A stretch of 58,679 bases of DNA from Bacilli bacterium (GTDB lineage Bacteria; Bacillota_I; Bacilli_A; RF39; UBA660). Below, piece after piece: positions 35,338-43,995 of the stretch. The stretch covers positions 1-58,679 of the forward strand of contig JAGBES010000016.1 of NCBI GenBank assembly GCA_017936845.1, given 5' to 3'. The notes beneath the pieces were generated by a model that had not been told where the DNA came from, did no database searches, and saw only the letters and a list, made by a program, of their open reading frames with translations. Every line of letters begins with the position of its first letter. Within the stretch, counting starts at the first letter, position 1. Position numbers and translations under genes: made by a program.

Positions 35338-35532
35338 ATGACAAAGGTTGTAGTTAGAAACGGAAATGTTGATAGTGCACTTAGAACTCTAAAACAAAAG
35401 AACGTTAAAGACGGTCTCTCAAAAAAAGTACGTGAAAGACAAGAAGGTTATTTAAAACCAGGAGCAAAAAGAAGAAAAGAAAAGAAAGAAAATATAAAAA
35501 ATAGTCGTAGACGTAATAAAGAAAGATATTAA
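35338..35532 (+). CDS. rpsU: 30S ribosomal protein S21
   Basis: 64 aa from ATG 35338 with GGGAGGGATTATC site; the longer upstream reading runs through the promoter. MTKVVVRNGNVDSALRTLKQKN and the Arg/Lys-rich tail KPGAKRRKEKKENIKNSRRR are typical bS21. It precedes yqeY as in many Bacilli. Confidence 0.95.
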   Translation: MTKVVVRNGNVDSALRTLKQKNVKDGLSKKVRERQEGYLKPGAKRRKEKKENIKNSRRRNKERY

Positions 35533-35551
35533 AAGCCATATGGCTTTTTTT
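35531..35551 (+). terminator. rpsU terminator or attenuator
   Basis: AAAAGCC-atat-GGCTTTTTTT between rpsU and yqeY. Confidence 0.75.
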
Positions 35552-35564
35552 GAAAGGATAAAAT

Positions 35565-36008
35565 ATGAGAGAAAAAATATTAGAAGATTTAAAAAAAGCA
35601 ATGAAAGAACAAAATAAAAAAGAGTTATCAGTAATTAGAATGTTAAAAGGTGCTATGCAAATGGAAGAATTAAATAAAAAAGCTGAATTAACTGATGACG
35701 AAGTAATATCATTAATTGCAAAACAAATAAAAACTAGAAAAGAATCGATATTAGAATTTGAAAAAGGTAATAGAGAAGATTTAATAAAAGAAACAAAAGA
35801 TGAAATAGAAATATTAAATAAATATATGCCAGAACAATTAAGTGAAGAAGAAATAGAAAAAATAATAAATGAAGCTTTTATTAAAATAAATCCAAGCAGT
35901 ATAAAAGATATGGGAAAAATAATGAGTGAAGTAAATCCTAAATTAAAAGGAAGAGCTGATATGGGATATGTAAGCTCAATTATTAAAAATAAATTAAGTA
36001 ATAGTTAA
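35565..36008 (+). CDS. yqeY: GatB/YqeY domain protein
   Basis: 147 aa. Small helical protein resembling the tRNA-binding tail of the GatB amidotransferase subunit. Motifs REKILEDLKKAMKEQNKKELSVIRMLKGA and YMPEQLSEEEIEKI plus GRADMGYVSSIIKNKL are diagnostic. Conserved next to rpsU in Bacilli; precise role unknown. Ribosome binding site TGAAAGGATAAAAT. Confidence 0.92.
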   Translation: MREKILEDLKKAMKEQNKKELSVIRMLKGAMQMEELNKKAELTDDEVISLIAKQIKTRKESILEFEKGNREDLIKETKDEIEILNKYMPEQLSEEEIEKIINEAFIKINPSSIKDMGKIMSEVNPKLKGRADMGYVSSIIKNKLSNS

Positions 36009-36024
36009 AAGCTATTACTTTTTT
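35997..36024 (+). terminator. yqeY terminator
   Basis: AGTAATAG-ttaaaag-CTATTACTTTTTT, overlapping the stop codon. Confidence 0.85.
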
Positions 36025-36046
36025 CATATAATTAAGTGGTGATAAA

Positions 36047-36664
36047 GTGTATATTATATCTCATAGAGCAAATGATAATCATTCTTTTAAAGAAAATACT
36101 ATAGAAGCTATAAAAGGTGTATTAAATAAAGATTATATTGATGGAGTAGAGATAGATATAAGGTTAACAAAAGATAATAAAATCGTTTTATATCATAGTC
36201 CTATTATTTATAATTTAGGATTAATAAGCAATAATAATTTAAAAGAAATAAAAAAATATGCTAATGAATTAAATGACGTATTAAAAAAAATAAAAACTAA
36301 TAAATTAATACTAATAGATATAAAATGTGAAATATGTAAGGAGGATATATTTATAGAAAAATTACATAAAATAATAAAAAAATATAAAAAATTAAATATA
36401 TATTTATGTAGTTTTAATTATAAATTAGTTAAAAAAATAAAAGAGAAATATAAATATAAAACAGGTTTAATAATTTCAAATATGATAAATAAAAATAAAA
36501 ACATAGAATCATTTGATTTTATTTTAATGAATTATAGAATATATCATAAAATAAACAAAGCATTAATGTTATGGACAATTAATAAAAAAGAAATAATAGA
36601 TAAATACAAAAATGAAGAAATATATATTATTACAGATAAACCATATTTAGTGCAAAAAGAATAA
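36047..36664 (+). CDS. Glycerophosphodiester phosphodiesterase family protein
   Basis: 205 aa, GTG start with AAGTGGTGATAAA. ISHRANDNHSFKENTIEAIK (catalytic His-Arg and Glu), GVEIDIRLTKDNKIVLYHSP (metal Glu/Asp and second His) are the GDPD signature. C-terminal MLWTINKKEIIDKYKNEEIYIITDKP matches the family end. Hydrolyses glycerophosphodiesters from phospholipid turnover. No signal peptide, so cytoplasmic. Confidence 0.88.
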   Translation: MYIISHRANDNHSFKENTIEAIKGVLNKDYIDGVEIDIRLTKDNKIVLYHSPIIYNLGLISNNNLKEIKKYANELNDVLKKIKTNKLILIDIKCEICKEDIFIEKLHKIIKKYKKLNIYLCSFNYKLVKKIKEKYKYKTGLIISNMINKNKNIESFDFILMNYRIYHKINKALMLWTINKKEIIDKYKNEEIYIITDKPYLVQKE

Positions 36665-36670
36665 AAAATA

Positions 36671-36699
36671 TTGACAATAAAAATATTATAATGTAAAAT
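36671..36699 (+). promoter_or_regulatory. tRNA-Ser promoter
   Basis: TTGACA, 17-nt spacer, TAAAAT, 15 nt before the tRNA. Confidence 0.7.
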
Positions 36700-36714
36700 G
36701 ATTTATGTAAGTTT

Positions 36715-36805
36715 GGAGTAGTACTCAAGAGGCTGAAGAGGCGCCCCTGCTAAGGGTGTAGGTCGGGAAACTGGCGCGAGGGTTCAAATCCCTCCTGCTC
36801 CGCCA
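36715..36805 (+). tRNA. tRNA-Ser (anticodon GCU)
   Basis: GGAGTAGTACTCAAGAGG start, anticodon loop CTGCTAA giving GCT, long variable arm GTCGGGAAACTGGC, T arm AGGG-TTCAAAT-CCCT, discriminator G and encoded CCA. Confidence 0.93.
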
Positions 36806-36815
36806 TATAGAATTT

Positions 36816-36838
36816 AAACTCTGTTTATCAGAGTTTTT
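36816..36838 (+). terminator. tRNA-Ser terminator
   Basis: AAACTCTG-tttat-CAGAGTTTTTAA. Confidence 0.8.
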
Positions 36839-36851
36839 AATTTATATAGAG

Positions 36852-37076
36852 GTGGTTAATATTAATTCAGAAGAAATAAAAATATATTTAGAAAATAGAG
36901 ATTATGAATTAAGTATAGAAGAATTTATTTATATAACGAGTAGTGAAGAACATAATGTAATAAATAGAGTTTTATATAATCAATATTTAAAATGTTTTGA
37001 AATGTGGACTACAGATAATTTTTATTTTAGTTTTAATATAAAGAAAGAAAAAGAAAAGAAAAAGAGTTTAATATAA
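36852..37076 (+). CDS. Small hypothetical protein, up to 74 aa, unusual start
   Basis: Unrecognised acidic then basic protein (tail [11 protein letters not shown]). GTG 36852 has no spaced ribosome binding site; AGGTGG at 36850-36855 is placed for a start at ATT 36861, the rare codon used by infC. Either start keeps the same frame. It overlaps the shared terminator with the convergent lipoprotein gene. Confidence 0.45.
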   Translation: MVNINSEEIKIYLENRDYELSIEEFIYITSSEEHNVINRVLYNQYLKCFEMWTTDNFYFSFNIKKEKEKKKSLI

Positions 37077-37085
37077 CTCTTTTTT
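37058..37085. terminator. Convergent terminator
   Basis: AAAAGAGTT-taatat-AACTCTTTTTTT, shared by the small plus-strand ORF and the minus-strand lipoprotein gene; it overlaps both stop codons. Confidence 0.75.
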
Positions 37086-37931
37086 TAACATTTCAATGTT
37101 TTCATTGAGTAATGAAAAATAATCTTCTTTTTCACTTCTTTGCTTATCAGTAAGATTACTCAAATTATTAATTTCAAGTAGTTCTACTTTAGTTGTTTTA
37201 GTTAAATCAGCAACTGTATCATTAACTTCAGTTCCACTTAAGGTAAATATATATTTTACTGTTTTATTGTTTATTAATTTTTTAGCATCATTTAGATTTT
37301 TTTCACTTATACCTTTATCATCTTGTAAAGATATAACAGTAAATCCATACTTTTCTAAGAATTTTAAAGCATTATTATCAGTAACAATTGTTTTATGATT
37401 AGCATTTTCATAAATAATTTTTAAATTAGCATCTATATTAGAAATTTTTAATTTTAAACTTTCATAATTTTTATTTATTTCTTCTTTTAAATAATGACTA
37501 GTTATATATTCTGTAAGACCATTTTTAATATTTCTTGAAATCATTAAGAAATTAGAAGGATCTAACCATAATTCTTCATCTGTATAAGTATATTCAATAC
37601 TTTGGCTTGCATCTATTATCATTAAATTTTTATTATTTTTAAAAAATTTAGATACATAATTTTCTTCTTTACTTGTACCATTAAATATAAACATATCACC
37701 TTTACTATAATCTTTTATTTGTTTATCATTTAAATCATATTTTTTTATATTAGTTCCATCAGGATATATACTTTTTATATTACTATGTTCACCATATAAA
37801 TTAGTTGTTATATATTCGATAGGGTATGCAGTAGTATAAATTGTAATATTTTCTAAGTTATCTTTTTTAAAACAACCGGTTAAACTTAATATCAATATAC
37901 ATATAATAGATGTTAAAAATAATTTTTTCAT
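37068..37931 (-). CDS. Metal-ABC substrate-binding lipoprotein-like (ZnuA/TroA family), altered ligands
   Basis: 287 aa. Signal [20 protein letters not shown] with lipobox LTGC. The fold markers of TroA-type cluster 9 proteins are present ([51 protein letters not shown]). Positions that hold zinc/manganese histidines in relatives (PH in the first loop, DPHxWLDP, second lobe His) appear as [14 protein letters not shown] and no His in KFLEKYG. No permease or ATPase genes adjoin. It overlaps yidD by 4 nt. Confidence 0.75.
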   Translation of the reverse strand: MKKLFLTSIICILILSLTGCFKKDNLENITIYTTAYPIEYITTNLYGEHSNIKSIYPDGTNIKKYDLNDKQIKDYSKGDMFIFNGTSKEENYVSKFFKNNKNLMIIDASQSIEYTYTDEELWLDPSNFLMISRNIKNGLTEYITSHYLKEEINKNYESLKLKISNIDANLKIIYENANHKTIVTDNNALKFLEKYGFTVISLQDDKGISEKNLNDAKKLINNKTVKYIFTLSGTEVNDTVADLTKTTKVELLEINNLSNLTDKQRSEKEDYFSLLNENIEMLKKELY

Positions 37932-38149
37932 AAATTCTCCTTTTCTGGTACTGGATCATATCCACCTTTATTAAAAGGATTGCACCTAATTATTCTTTTA
38001 ATAGTAAGAATAGTTCCTTTAATAAAATTATATTTTGAGTAAGCTTCAATAGCATAGTTAGAACAAGATGGTGTAAATTTGCAATAACCATGACAATTAA
38101 AAGGAATAATTTGATATAATTTTATTAATCTTATCATTACTTTTTTCAT
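37928..38149 (-). CDS. yidD: Membrane protein insertion efficiency factor YidD
   Basis: 73 aa. [14 protein letters not shown]-type core ([19 protein letters not shown]) and [17 protein letters not shown] are diagnostic of YidD, which helps YidC-dependent membrane insertion. It is first in a two-gene minus-strand unit with the lipoprotein. Confidence 0.95.
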   Translation of the reverse strand: MKKVMIRLIKLYQIIPFNCHGYCKFTPSCSNYAIEAYSKYNFIKGTILTIKRIIRCNPFNKGGYDPVPEKENL

Positions 38150-38252
38150 AATAAATATTATACTAAAAAAATATTAAATTGTAAATATAGTATTTCAATA
38201 CATATAAATTGAAAAATCTATTTTATTTTGTTATAATTGACTTGGTGATACT

Positions 38253-38918
38253 ATGGAAATCTTAGAAAAATTAAAAATAAAAACAAATAATGAAAAAATA
38301 TATAAAACAGCACTAACACATACATCGTTTGCTAATGAACATGGTTGTGAAAGTTATGAAAGATTAGAGTATTTAGGAGATGCAGTATTAGAATTAGTTA
38401 TGAGCGAATATTTATATTTAAATTTTGATTATAAAGAAGGAGAAATGACTAAATTAAGAGCTCATTATGTATGTGAAGATGCTAACTATGAATATGCTTT
38501 AAAATTAGGATTAAATAATGAAATTAGACTAGGTAATGGAGAACAAGCACATGGTGGAAAATATAGAAAAGCTATAGTAGCAGATATTTATGAAGCTTTT
38601 ATAGGGGCAATATTTTTAGATAAAGGATTTGAAGAAGCAAAAAAGTTTATATATGAATCAGCTATTCCATTTGTAAAAAATAATTCATTTGAATTTATTA
38701 AAGATTATAAATCAGAGTTACAAGAATTAGTTCAAACAGATAAAAGAAGCCTAGAATATAAAATAATTAATGAAGAAGGACCAGCACATGATAAAACATT
38801 TACTGCAGTTGTAAAAATAGATAATATTTTATATGGAACAGGTGTGTCACATAGTAAAAAAGAAGCTGAGCAATTAGCAGCAAAAGATGCCCTTTTAAAG
38901 AGTGTAAATAAAATATAA
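38253..38918 (+). CDS. rnc: Ribonuclease III
   Basis: Double-strand RNA endonuclease for rRNA and mRNA processing. 221 aa: catalytic ERLEYLGDAVLELVMSEYL (signature, residues about 36-54), DIYEAFIGAIFLD with metal-binding Asp/Glu, and a C-terminal dsRNA-binding domain (DYKSELQELVQ ... SKKEAEQLAAKDAL). Ribosome binding site TTGGTGATACT. smc and ftsY, frequent neighbours, are absent; a TPR gene follows. Confidence 0.97.
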   Translation: MEILEKLKIKTNNEKIYKTALTHTSFANEHGCESYERLEYLGDAVLELVMSEYLYLNFDYKEGEMTKLRAHYVCEDANYEYALKLGLNNEIRLGNGEQAHGGKYRKAIVADIYEAFIGAIFLDKGFEEAKKFIYESAIPFVKNNSFEFIKDYKSELQELVQTDKRSLEYKIINEEGPAHDKTFTAVVKIDNILYGTGVSHSKKEAEQLAAKDALLKSVNKI

Positions 38919-38983
38919 AAAGATATATAATACTTTTATTAAAAATAAAGTATAGTAAAAATATTTGAAAATTAGGTGGTTTT

Positions 38984-40594
38984 ATGCAAAAAAAGATTAT
39001 ATCAAAACAAATAAGAAAATATGGAACATATGAAGAAAAAACAAGAGAAAGAAGAAAGAAAAAGGAAAAGATACTTAATATTCATAATCTTATAGATAAT
39101 AAGAAATTTGCATTAGCACTTAGTTCTATTGAAAATTATATTAATTCTTATTCAGAAGATTGTTATATAATACATGAATATGGAAGATATTATTTGAAAA
39201 AATTTGATTATGAAAAAGCAAAGTATTATTTTTCACTTAATATAAAAAATAATTCAGAAAATAAATACTATTCAATGTATAGTTTAGGAGAAATTGCTAT
39301 ATTTGAATATAATTACGATTTAGCTATTCATTATTTTGAAGAAATAATTAATTCAAAACATAAAGATAAATGTTATTCATTATTAGAACTTGCTAAAACA
39401 TATATTTTAAAAGAAAAATATAATGAAAGTGAAAAATTATTATTAAATATAATTGCTAATAAGATGCCTAATTACACATTTGCTTTAGGAGAATTAATTG
39501 AACTTAAGTTAACTTTAAATAATGTTAATGAAGCGGAATATTATTTAGATATTTTAAAATCTAAAGATAATAAAAGTAATTATGAATTTTTAGAAGGAAA
39601 AATAGAACTAAAAAAAGGAAATATAAATAAAAGTAAAATGCTGTTTGAAAAAATAGAGAATATTAATAGTCCATCTAGTATTAATACAAAAATTGAATTA
39701 GCTAAAATTGAATATCAACTATATAATTATGATAAATCACTTGAATTATTAGAAAAAATAGAAAATATTACAAATTATACTTTAGTAGACTGTGTTTTTT
39801 TATTTATAGGTAATTATATAGCATTAAGAAAAAAAGATAAAGCTTTAGAGAGAGTAAATCAATTATCAAAATTTGGTAAAGAATATGAAGATAATGTTCT
39901 TTATTATCTTGGAAAGATTGAATTAATGGATAAAAATTATGATAATGCTATTCAATATTTTTCTAAGATATCGGATAAAAAAGTTAAAACTTATAAATCA
40001 GCAAAGTTAAAAGAAATAATGATTTTGATAAAACAAGAAAAATATAAAGAAGCATATGAATTATTTAAAATAGTTAGCAATATAAAACTAAATATAGAAT
40101 CTGATAATTTAGAAAGAATGATTTTAATTTATCTTAATAAAAAATTAAATTTGAATATTGATATAAAATGTAATCATTATATTGAAAAATTAATTGTTGA
40201 ATATAATAAAGAAGTAGTTATAAAGCATATATCAAAACATAAATATTATGATTCTAATAAATCAATACACACATTATTTAATCATGGAATTGATATAGAA
40301 AAAATATACGATTTTGCTTATAATAATATAAGTGAAGAAAATTATATTGATAATAATTTTACTGATTGTTATATATTAAGATATAATAATGTTGGTATAA
40401 ATGAAAAAGGAGTATATAATTATTTAAAAGTTGTAACGTTACCTAATTCAAAAGAAATTATTACAATTTATCCATGTGATAATATACATATAAATAATAT
40501 AATATATAATGAAGAAATAAATACATTAGAAAAGCCTAAAATTAAAAAAATATCACAAGTTGATAAATTTAATAAAAAGTATGGTATTTCGTAA
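38984..40594 (+). CDS. TPR-repeat protein, 536 aa
   Basis: A basic N-terminus (KQIRKYGTYEEKTRERRKKKEK) leads into about ten tetratricopeptide-like helical pairs (YYLKKFDYEKAKYYFSLNI, YNYDLAIHYFEEII and similar), then a C-terminal non-repeat domain of about 130 residues. Likely a scaffold for protein interaction; partner unknown. Its last codons (KYGIS stop) lie in a 32-bp sequence repeated exactly after the next gene. Confidence 0.8.
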   Translation: MQKKIISKQIRKYGTYEEKTRERRKKKEKILNIHNLIDNKKFALALSSIENYINSYSEDCYIIHEYGRYYLKKFDYEKAKYYFSLNIKNNSENKYYSMYSLGEIAIFEYNYDLAIHYFEEIINSKHKDKCYSLLELAKTYILKEKYNESEKLLLNIIANKMPNYTFALGELIELKLTLNNVNEAEYYLDILKSKDNKSNYEFLEGKIELKKGNINKSKMLFEKIENINSPSSINTKIELAKIEYQLYNYDKSLELLEKIENITNYTLVDCVFLFIGNYIALRKKDKALERVNQLSKFGKEYEDNVLYYLGKIELMDKNYDNAIQYFSKISDKKVKTYKSAKLKEIMILIKQEKYKEAYELFKIVSNIKLNIESDNLERMILIYLNKKLNLNIDIKCNHYIEKLIVEYNKEVVIKHISKHKYYDSNKSIHTLFNHGIDIEKIYDFAYNNISEENYIDNNFTDCYILRYNNVGINEKGVYNYLKVVTLPNSKEIITIYPCDNIHINNIIYNEEINTLEKPKIKKISQVDKFNKKYGIS

Positions 40595-40611
40595 ATATAA
40601 AGTAAAATAAT
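40580..40611 (+). repeat. 32-bp direct repeat, left copy
   Basis: Starts at TATGGTATTTCGTAAATATA and is identical to 42877-42908. It includes the last codons and stop of the TPR gene. The two copies bracket the Gly-rich prepilin-like gene. Confidence 0.9.
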
Positions 40612-40670
40612 TTATTTTAAATAATATTATTGATTTTAATTATTGTAAAATAATAATTTAAAAGATAAAA

Positions 40671-40695
40671 TAAAACTAGTTGAAAAACTAGTTTT
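40671..40695 (+). repeat. Stem-loop identical to the Rpn gene terminator
   Basis: Sequence AAAACTAGTTGAAAAACTAG continuing to GTTTT is the same as 30561-30585, the end of the Rpn gene and its terminator. Here no T-run follows, and it lies 40 nt before the pilin-like gene. Confidence 0.8.
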
Positions 40696-40731
40696 ACTCA
40701 TGTATACTATATATAGTAGGAGAGTGTAAAA

Positions 40732-42876
40732 ATGAAGAATAAAAAAGGTTTCACATTAATAGAGTTATTAGCAGTCATAGTAATACTAGCAATTATCGCA
40801 CTAATCGCAACCCCAATAATATTAAATATGATAAATGATGCAAAAAAAAGTGCATCAGTAGATTCAGCATACGGTTATATTGAAGCCATAGAATTCAATA
40901 ATTCAATGGCTCAAATAGATAATAAAAAATATACACTAATAAATGATGGAACGGATATAGATGTAAATACAATTGGAAATATAGGAATAAAAGGAACAAC
41001 ACCAGAAAGTGGAAAAGTATCAATAACAAAAGGAAGAATAATAAAAGCAACACTTTGTATAAATAGTTATAATGTAGAATACGATGGAAAAGAAGCAAAA
41101 GTAAAAGGAAAATGTAATGAAGAAGAAACCAATTTAGAAACTAATGATAGCTTATTAGGATATGTAGCAAAAAAAACATTAAAGAATAATACATATGAAA
41201 CAATAAAAATAAAGGATGAAACATATACAGCACATGTATATAATTATAATGGGAATCAAACATGGACAAGTGATATGACATTTGGAGATAGTAATGATGT
41301 AGCAACAAAAGATGAATATGCCAAAAATATGATTATAGTAAAAGTAAATGGAGATTTAACAATAAATGAAGGAGTAACAGTAACAGCCTATGCAAGTGAA
41401 GAAGGATATGGAGGACCAAAAGGGTTATTCATATATGTAACAGGAACATTAACAAATAATGGAACAATATCAATGACAGCAAGAGGAGCAAAAGCAGAAG
41501 GACAAAATGTATATTTATTTAAAAATAGTGATGGAAGTTATGAATATGTTCCTAAAAAAGGGGCAAATGGTGGTTCAAATATAGCAGCTAGTGCAATATA
41601 TTATTATTCTGGAGGATGGTATTATAATATTGCATCAGGCAACAACGGAAATTATTCAAATGGAAGAGAATTAGCTGGTGGAGGATCAGGAAGTGTTAAC
41701 GTTTCGGTTCAAAATCATGTTGTAGTATCTAATAAAGGTGGAGATGGAACATCATATTCTGGAGGAACAGGCTCTGGCGAAACATTTTCTGTAGATATTT
41801 ATACTCAAAATCCTTCTTTCGCTTCAAATACTGGTGGTCAAGGAGGAAATGGATATTCAAAAGAAACTCCTGGATATGGACCAACTTACGGATCAGGAGG
41901 AACAGGAAATCCAGGAGGATTTGGATATTCAAGTATAGGAACAGCAAACCAAACTAAAGAAATATCAAAAAACGGTTCAAATGGTACAGGTGGTTTAATT
42001 ATAATATATGCAAACAAATTTAATAATGATGGATTAATTTCTTCTGATGGAACAGATAATTTAAATAATGGTGGTGCATCAGGTGCAGGATCTATAAATA
42101 TATTTGCTAAAAATATAGAAAAAAAAGGAAATTATAGTACAATTGGTGGTAAAGGAACTATATCAGAAATACCATCGTATAAAAAGAAAATAAAAGGTGG
42201 AGATGGAGGAAATGGTTCAGTAACAATTGGTACAATGGAAAATAACAAATTTAAAATATACAATCCAGAAAATATTAAATCAGAAAGAATACTTGTGTAT
42301 AAAAATTATCAATTAGAAGATAAAAATTGTAATTTTAAAACTACAGATGAAAATATAATAAAAGTAGATACAAATGGATTAATTACTTCAATGGCAAATG
42401 GTACAACTGAAATTAATTTATACGACAATAATGATAAATTGCTAAAGAAATATATTGCTAGAGTTAATATGAATCCAATAACTATTACTAAAAATATATA
42501 TAATGGTAGTGTAACAAATTATCCATATTGGGGTTCACAATTATTTGATGAAATCTATACTAAACAGGGAAAATATGGAACACTCAATATGGGACCAAAA
42601 CCATCTGGATCATCATATTATTTTACAGTTGAAGAAGATCTATATATTACTTTTACAAGTAATTATTATAGTGATTCACTAGGCCCTTCTGGACAGATGG
42701 TTGAATTTAATAAAATTGATGAAAATGGTAATGAAACTGAATATATAAAATTTCAACAAAAAAATAATACTCAAAAATATAATAAACAATTTTTTACGAA
42801 AGGAAATTATGTCGTTAGAAATGCAACAACATATGGATATGTAGTATTTGATGAATGGGATATATCATATGAATAA
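40732..42876 (+). CDS. Prepilin-type Gly-rich adhesin with Ig-like domain, 714 aa
   Basis: Prepilin leader MKNKKGFTLIELLAVIVIL, cleavage after G, then a membrane helix. A pilin-like region to about residue 130 is followed by a large Gly/Ser/Asn-rich domain (300-470: GGSGSVNVSV, GGTGSGETF, GGQGGNGYS), and a Big_2-like Ig domain (NFKTTDENIIKVDTNGLITSMANGTTEINL) plus a C-terminal beta domain. Secreted, pilus- or wall-linked display is likely. Ribosome binding site TAGGAGAGTG. The gene sits within a repeat-bounded insertion. Confidence 0.85.
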   Translation: MKNKKGFTLIELLAVIVILAIIALIATPIILNMINDAKKSASVDSAYGYIEAIEFNNSMAQIDNKKYTLINDGTDIDVNTIGNIGIKGTTPESGKVSITKGRIIKATLCINSYNVEYDGKEAKVKGKCNEEETNLETNDSLLGYVAKKTLKNNTYETIKIKDETYTAHVYNYNGNQTWTSDMTFGDSNDVATKDEYAKNMIIVKVNGDLTINEGVTVTAYASEEGYGGPKGLFIYVTGTLTNNGTISMTARGAKAEGQNVYLFKNSDGSYEYVPKKGANGGSNIAASAIYYYSGGWYYNIASGNNGNYSNGRELAGGGSGSVNVSVQNHVVVSNKGGDGTSYSGGTGSGETFSVDIYTQNPSFASNTGGQGGNGYSKETPGYGPTYGSGGTGNPGGFGYSSIGTANQTKEISKNGSNGTGGLIIIYANKFNNDGLISSDGTDNLNNGGASGAGSINIFAKNIEKKGNYSTIGGKGTISEIPSYKKKIKGGDGGNGSVTIGTMENNKFKIYNPENIKSERILVYKNYQLEDKNCNFKTTDENIIKVDTNGLITSMANGTTEINLYDNNDKLLKKYIARVNMNPITITKNIYNGSVTNYPYWGSQLFDEIYTKQGKYGTLNMGPKPSGSSYYFTVEEDLYITFTSNYYSDSLGPSGQMVEFNKIDENGNETEYIKFQQKNNTQKYNKQFFTKGNYVVRNATTYGYVVFDEWDISYE

Positions 42877-42908
42877 TATGGTATTTCGTAAATATAAAGT
42901 AAAATAAT
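42877..42908 (+). repeat. 32-bp direct repeat, right copy
   Basis: Identical to 40580-40611 and begins right after the pilin-like stop codon. Here the repeat runs into a complete terminator (42901-42930), while the left copy does not. Confidence 0.9.
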
Positions 42909-42930
42909 AGTAAAAAAACTATTATTTTTA
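42901..42930 (+). terminator. Terminator before rlmN, probably of the TPR gene originally
   Basis: AAAATAATAGT-aaaaaa-ACTATTATTTTT. Its left arm starts inside the 32-bp repeat, so the right repeat copy looks like the ancestral 3' end of the TPR gene. Confidence 0.8.
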
Positions 42931-42966
42931 TTTGTAATTTGATATAATTAACTATAGGTGGTTTAT

Positions 42967-43995
42967 ATGAAGAATATATATAATTACACATTAGAAAAAT
43001 TAGAAGATTATTTTATTTCAATTAATGAAAAAAAATTCAAAGCCACACAAATATTTGAATGGATATATAAAAAAAGAATTACTTCATTTGATGAAATGAG
43101 TAATGTAAAAAAAGAAACAATTGAAAAATTAAAAGAAGATTTTTATTTTGGTAATATAAAAATAATTTCTGAAAAAGAAGGAAAAGATGTTGTAAAATTT
43201 TTATTTAATTTACAAGATAACAATAAAGTAGAAGCAGTATTAATGAAGCATGATTATGGTAATAGCTTATGTGTTTCTACACAGGTAGGCTGTAATATGG
43301 GATGTTCCTTCTGTGAAAGTGGAAGACTTAAAAAGATAAGAAATCTTGATGTAGGAGAAATGGTAGAACAAATATTAAAAATAGAAGAAATTTTAAATAT
43401 AAGAATTTCTCATGTGGTACTAATGGGAATAGGAGAACCATTTGATAATTATGATAATGTAATTGACTTTATAAGAATAATTAATTCTGGAAAAGGAATT
43501 GATATAGGAGCACGTCATATAACAGTTTCAACAAGTGGAATAGTTCCTAAAATAGAAAAATTTATAGAAGATGGAAATCAAATTAATTTAGCTGTTTCAC
43601 TTCATGCACCTAATGATGAGATAAGAAATAAAATTATGAATATTAATAAAGTATATAATATTCATAGTTTAATATCTGTATTAAAAAAATATATAGAAAA
43701 GACAAATAGAAGAGTAACATTTGAATATATTATGCTAGAAGGGGTAAATGACAGTAAAGAATGTGCTATAGAATTAGCAAATTTATTAAAAGGTATGAAT
43801 TGTTATGTAAATTTAATACCTTATAATGAAACAAGCCATATAGAATACAAAAAAAGTAGTAAAGAAAATATAATGAAATTTTACGATACACTTAAAAAAA
43901 ATAATATTAATGTAACAATAAGAAGAGAATTTGGTGGAAATGTTGATGCAGCTTGCGGACAACTTAGAGCAAATTATGAGGAGGGATTGTTATGA
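42967..43995 (+). CDS. rlmN: Dual-specificity rRNA/tRNA adenine-C2 methyltransferase
   Basis: Radical SAM enzyme making m2A2503 in 23S rRNA and m2A37 in tRNA. 342 aa from ATG 42967 (AGGTGGTTTAT site). CNMGCSFCESG holds the CxxxCxxC cluster; AACGQLRANY holds the C-terminal active cysteine; VVLMGIGEPFDNYDNV and LAVSLHAPND are family motifs. First of five overlapping genes to rpe. Confidence 0.97.
   Translation: MKNIYNYTLEKLEDYFISINEKKFKATQIFEWIYKKRITSFDEMSNVKKETIEKLKEDFYFGNIKIISEKEGKDVVKFLFNLQDNNKVEAVLMKHDYGNSLCVSTQVGCNMGCSFCESGRLKKIRNLDVGEMVEQILKIEEILNIRISHVVLMGIGEPFDNYDNVIDFIRIINSGKGIDIGARHITVSTSGIVPKIEKFIEDGNQINLAVSLHAPNDEIRNKIMNINKVYNIHSLISVLKKYIEKTNRRVTFEYIMLEGVNDSKECAIELANLLKGMNCYVNLIPYNETSHIEYKKSSKENIMKFYDTLKKNNINVTIRREFGGNVDAACGQLRANYEEGLL

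Noticed and set aside
41300-42100. The Gly-rich part of the adhesin as a DGR variable region
   Set aside because: Codon use is the same as its surroundings and there is no lectin-fold end; it looks like a low-complexity structural domain.
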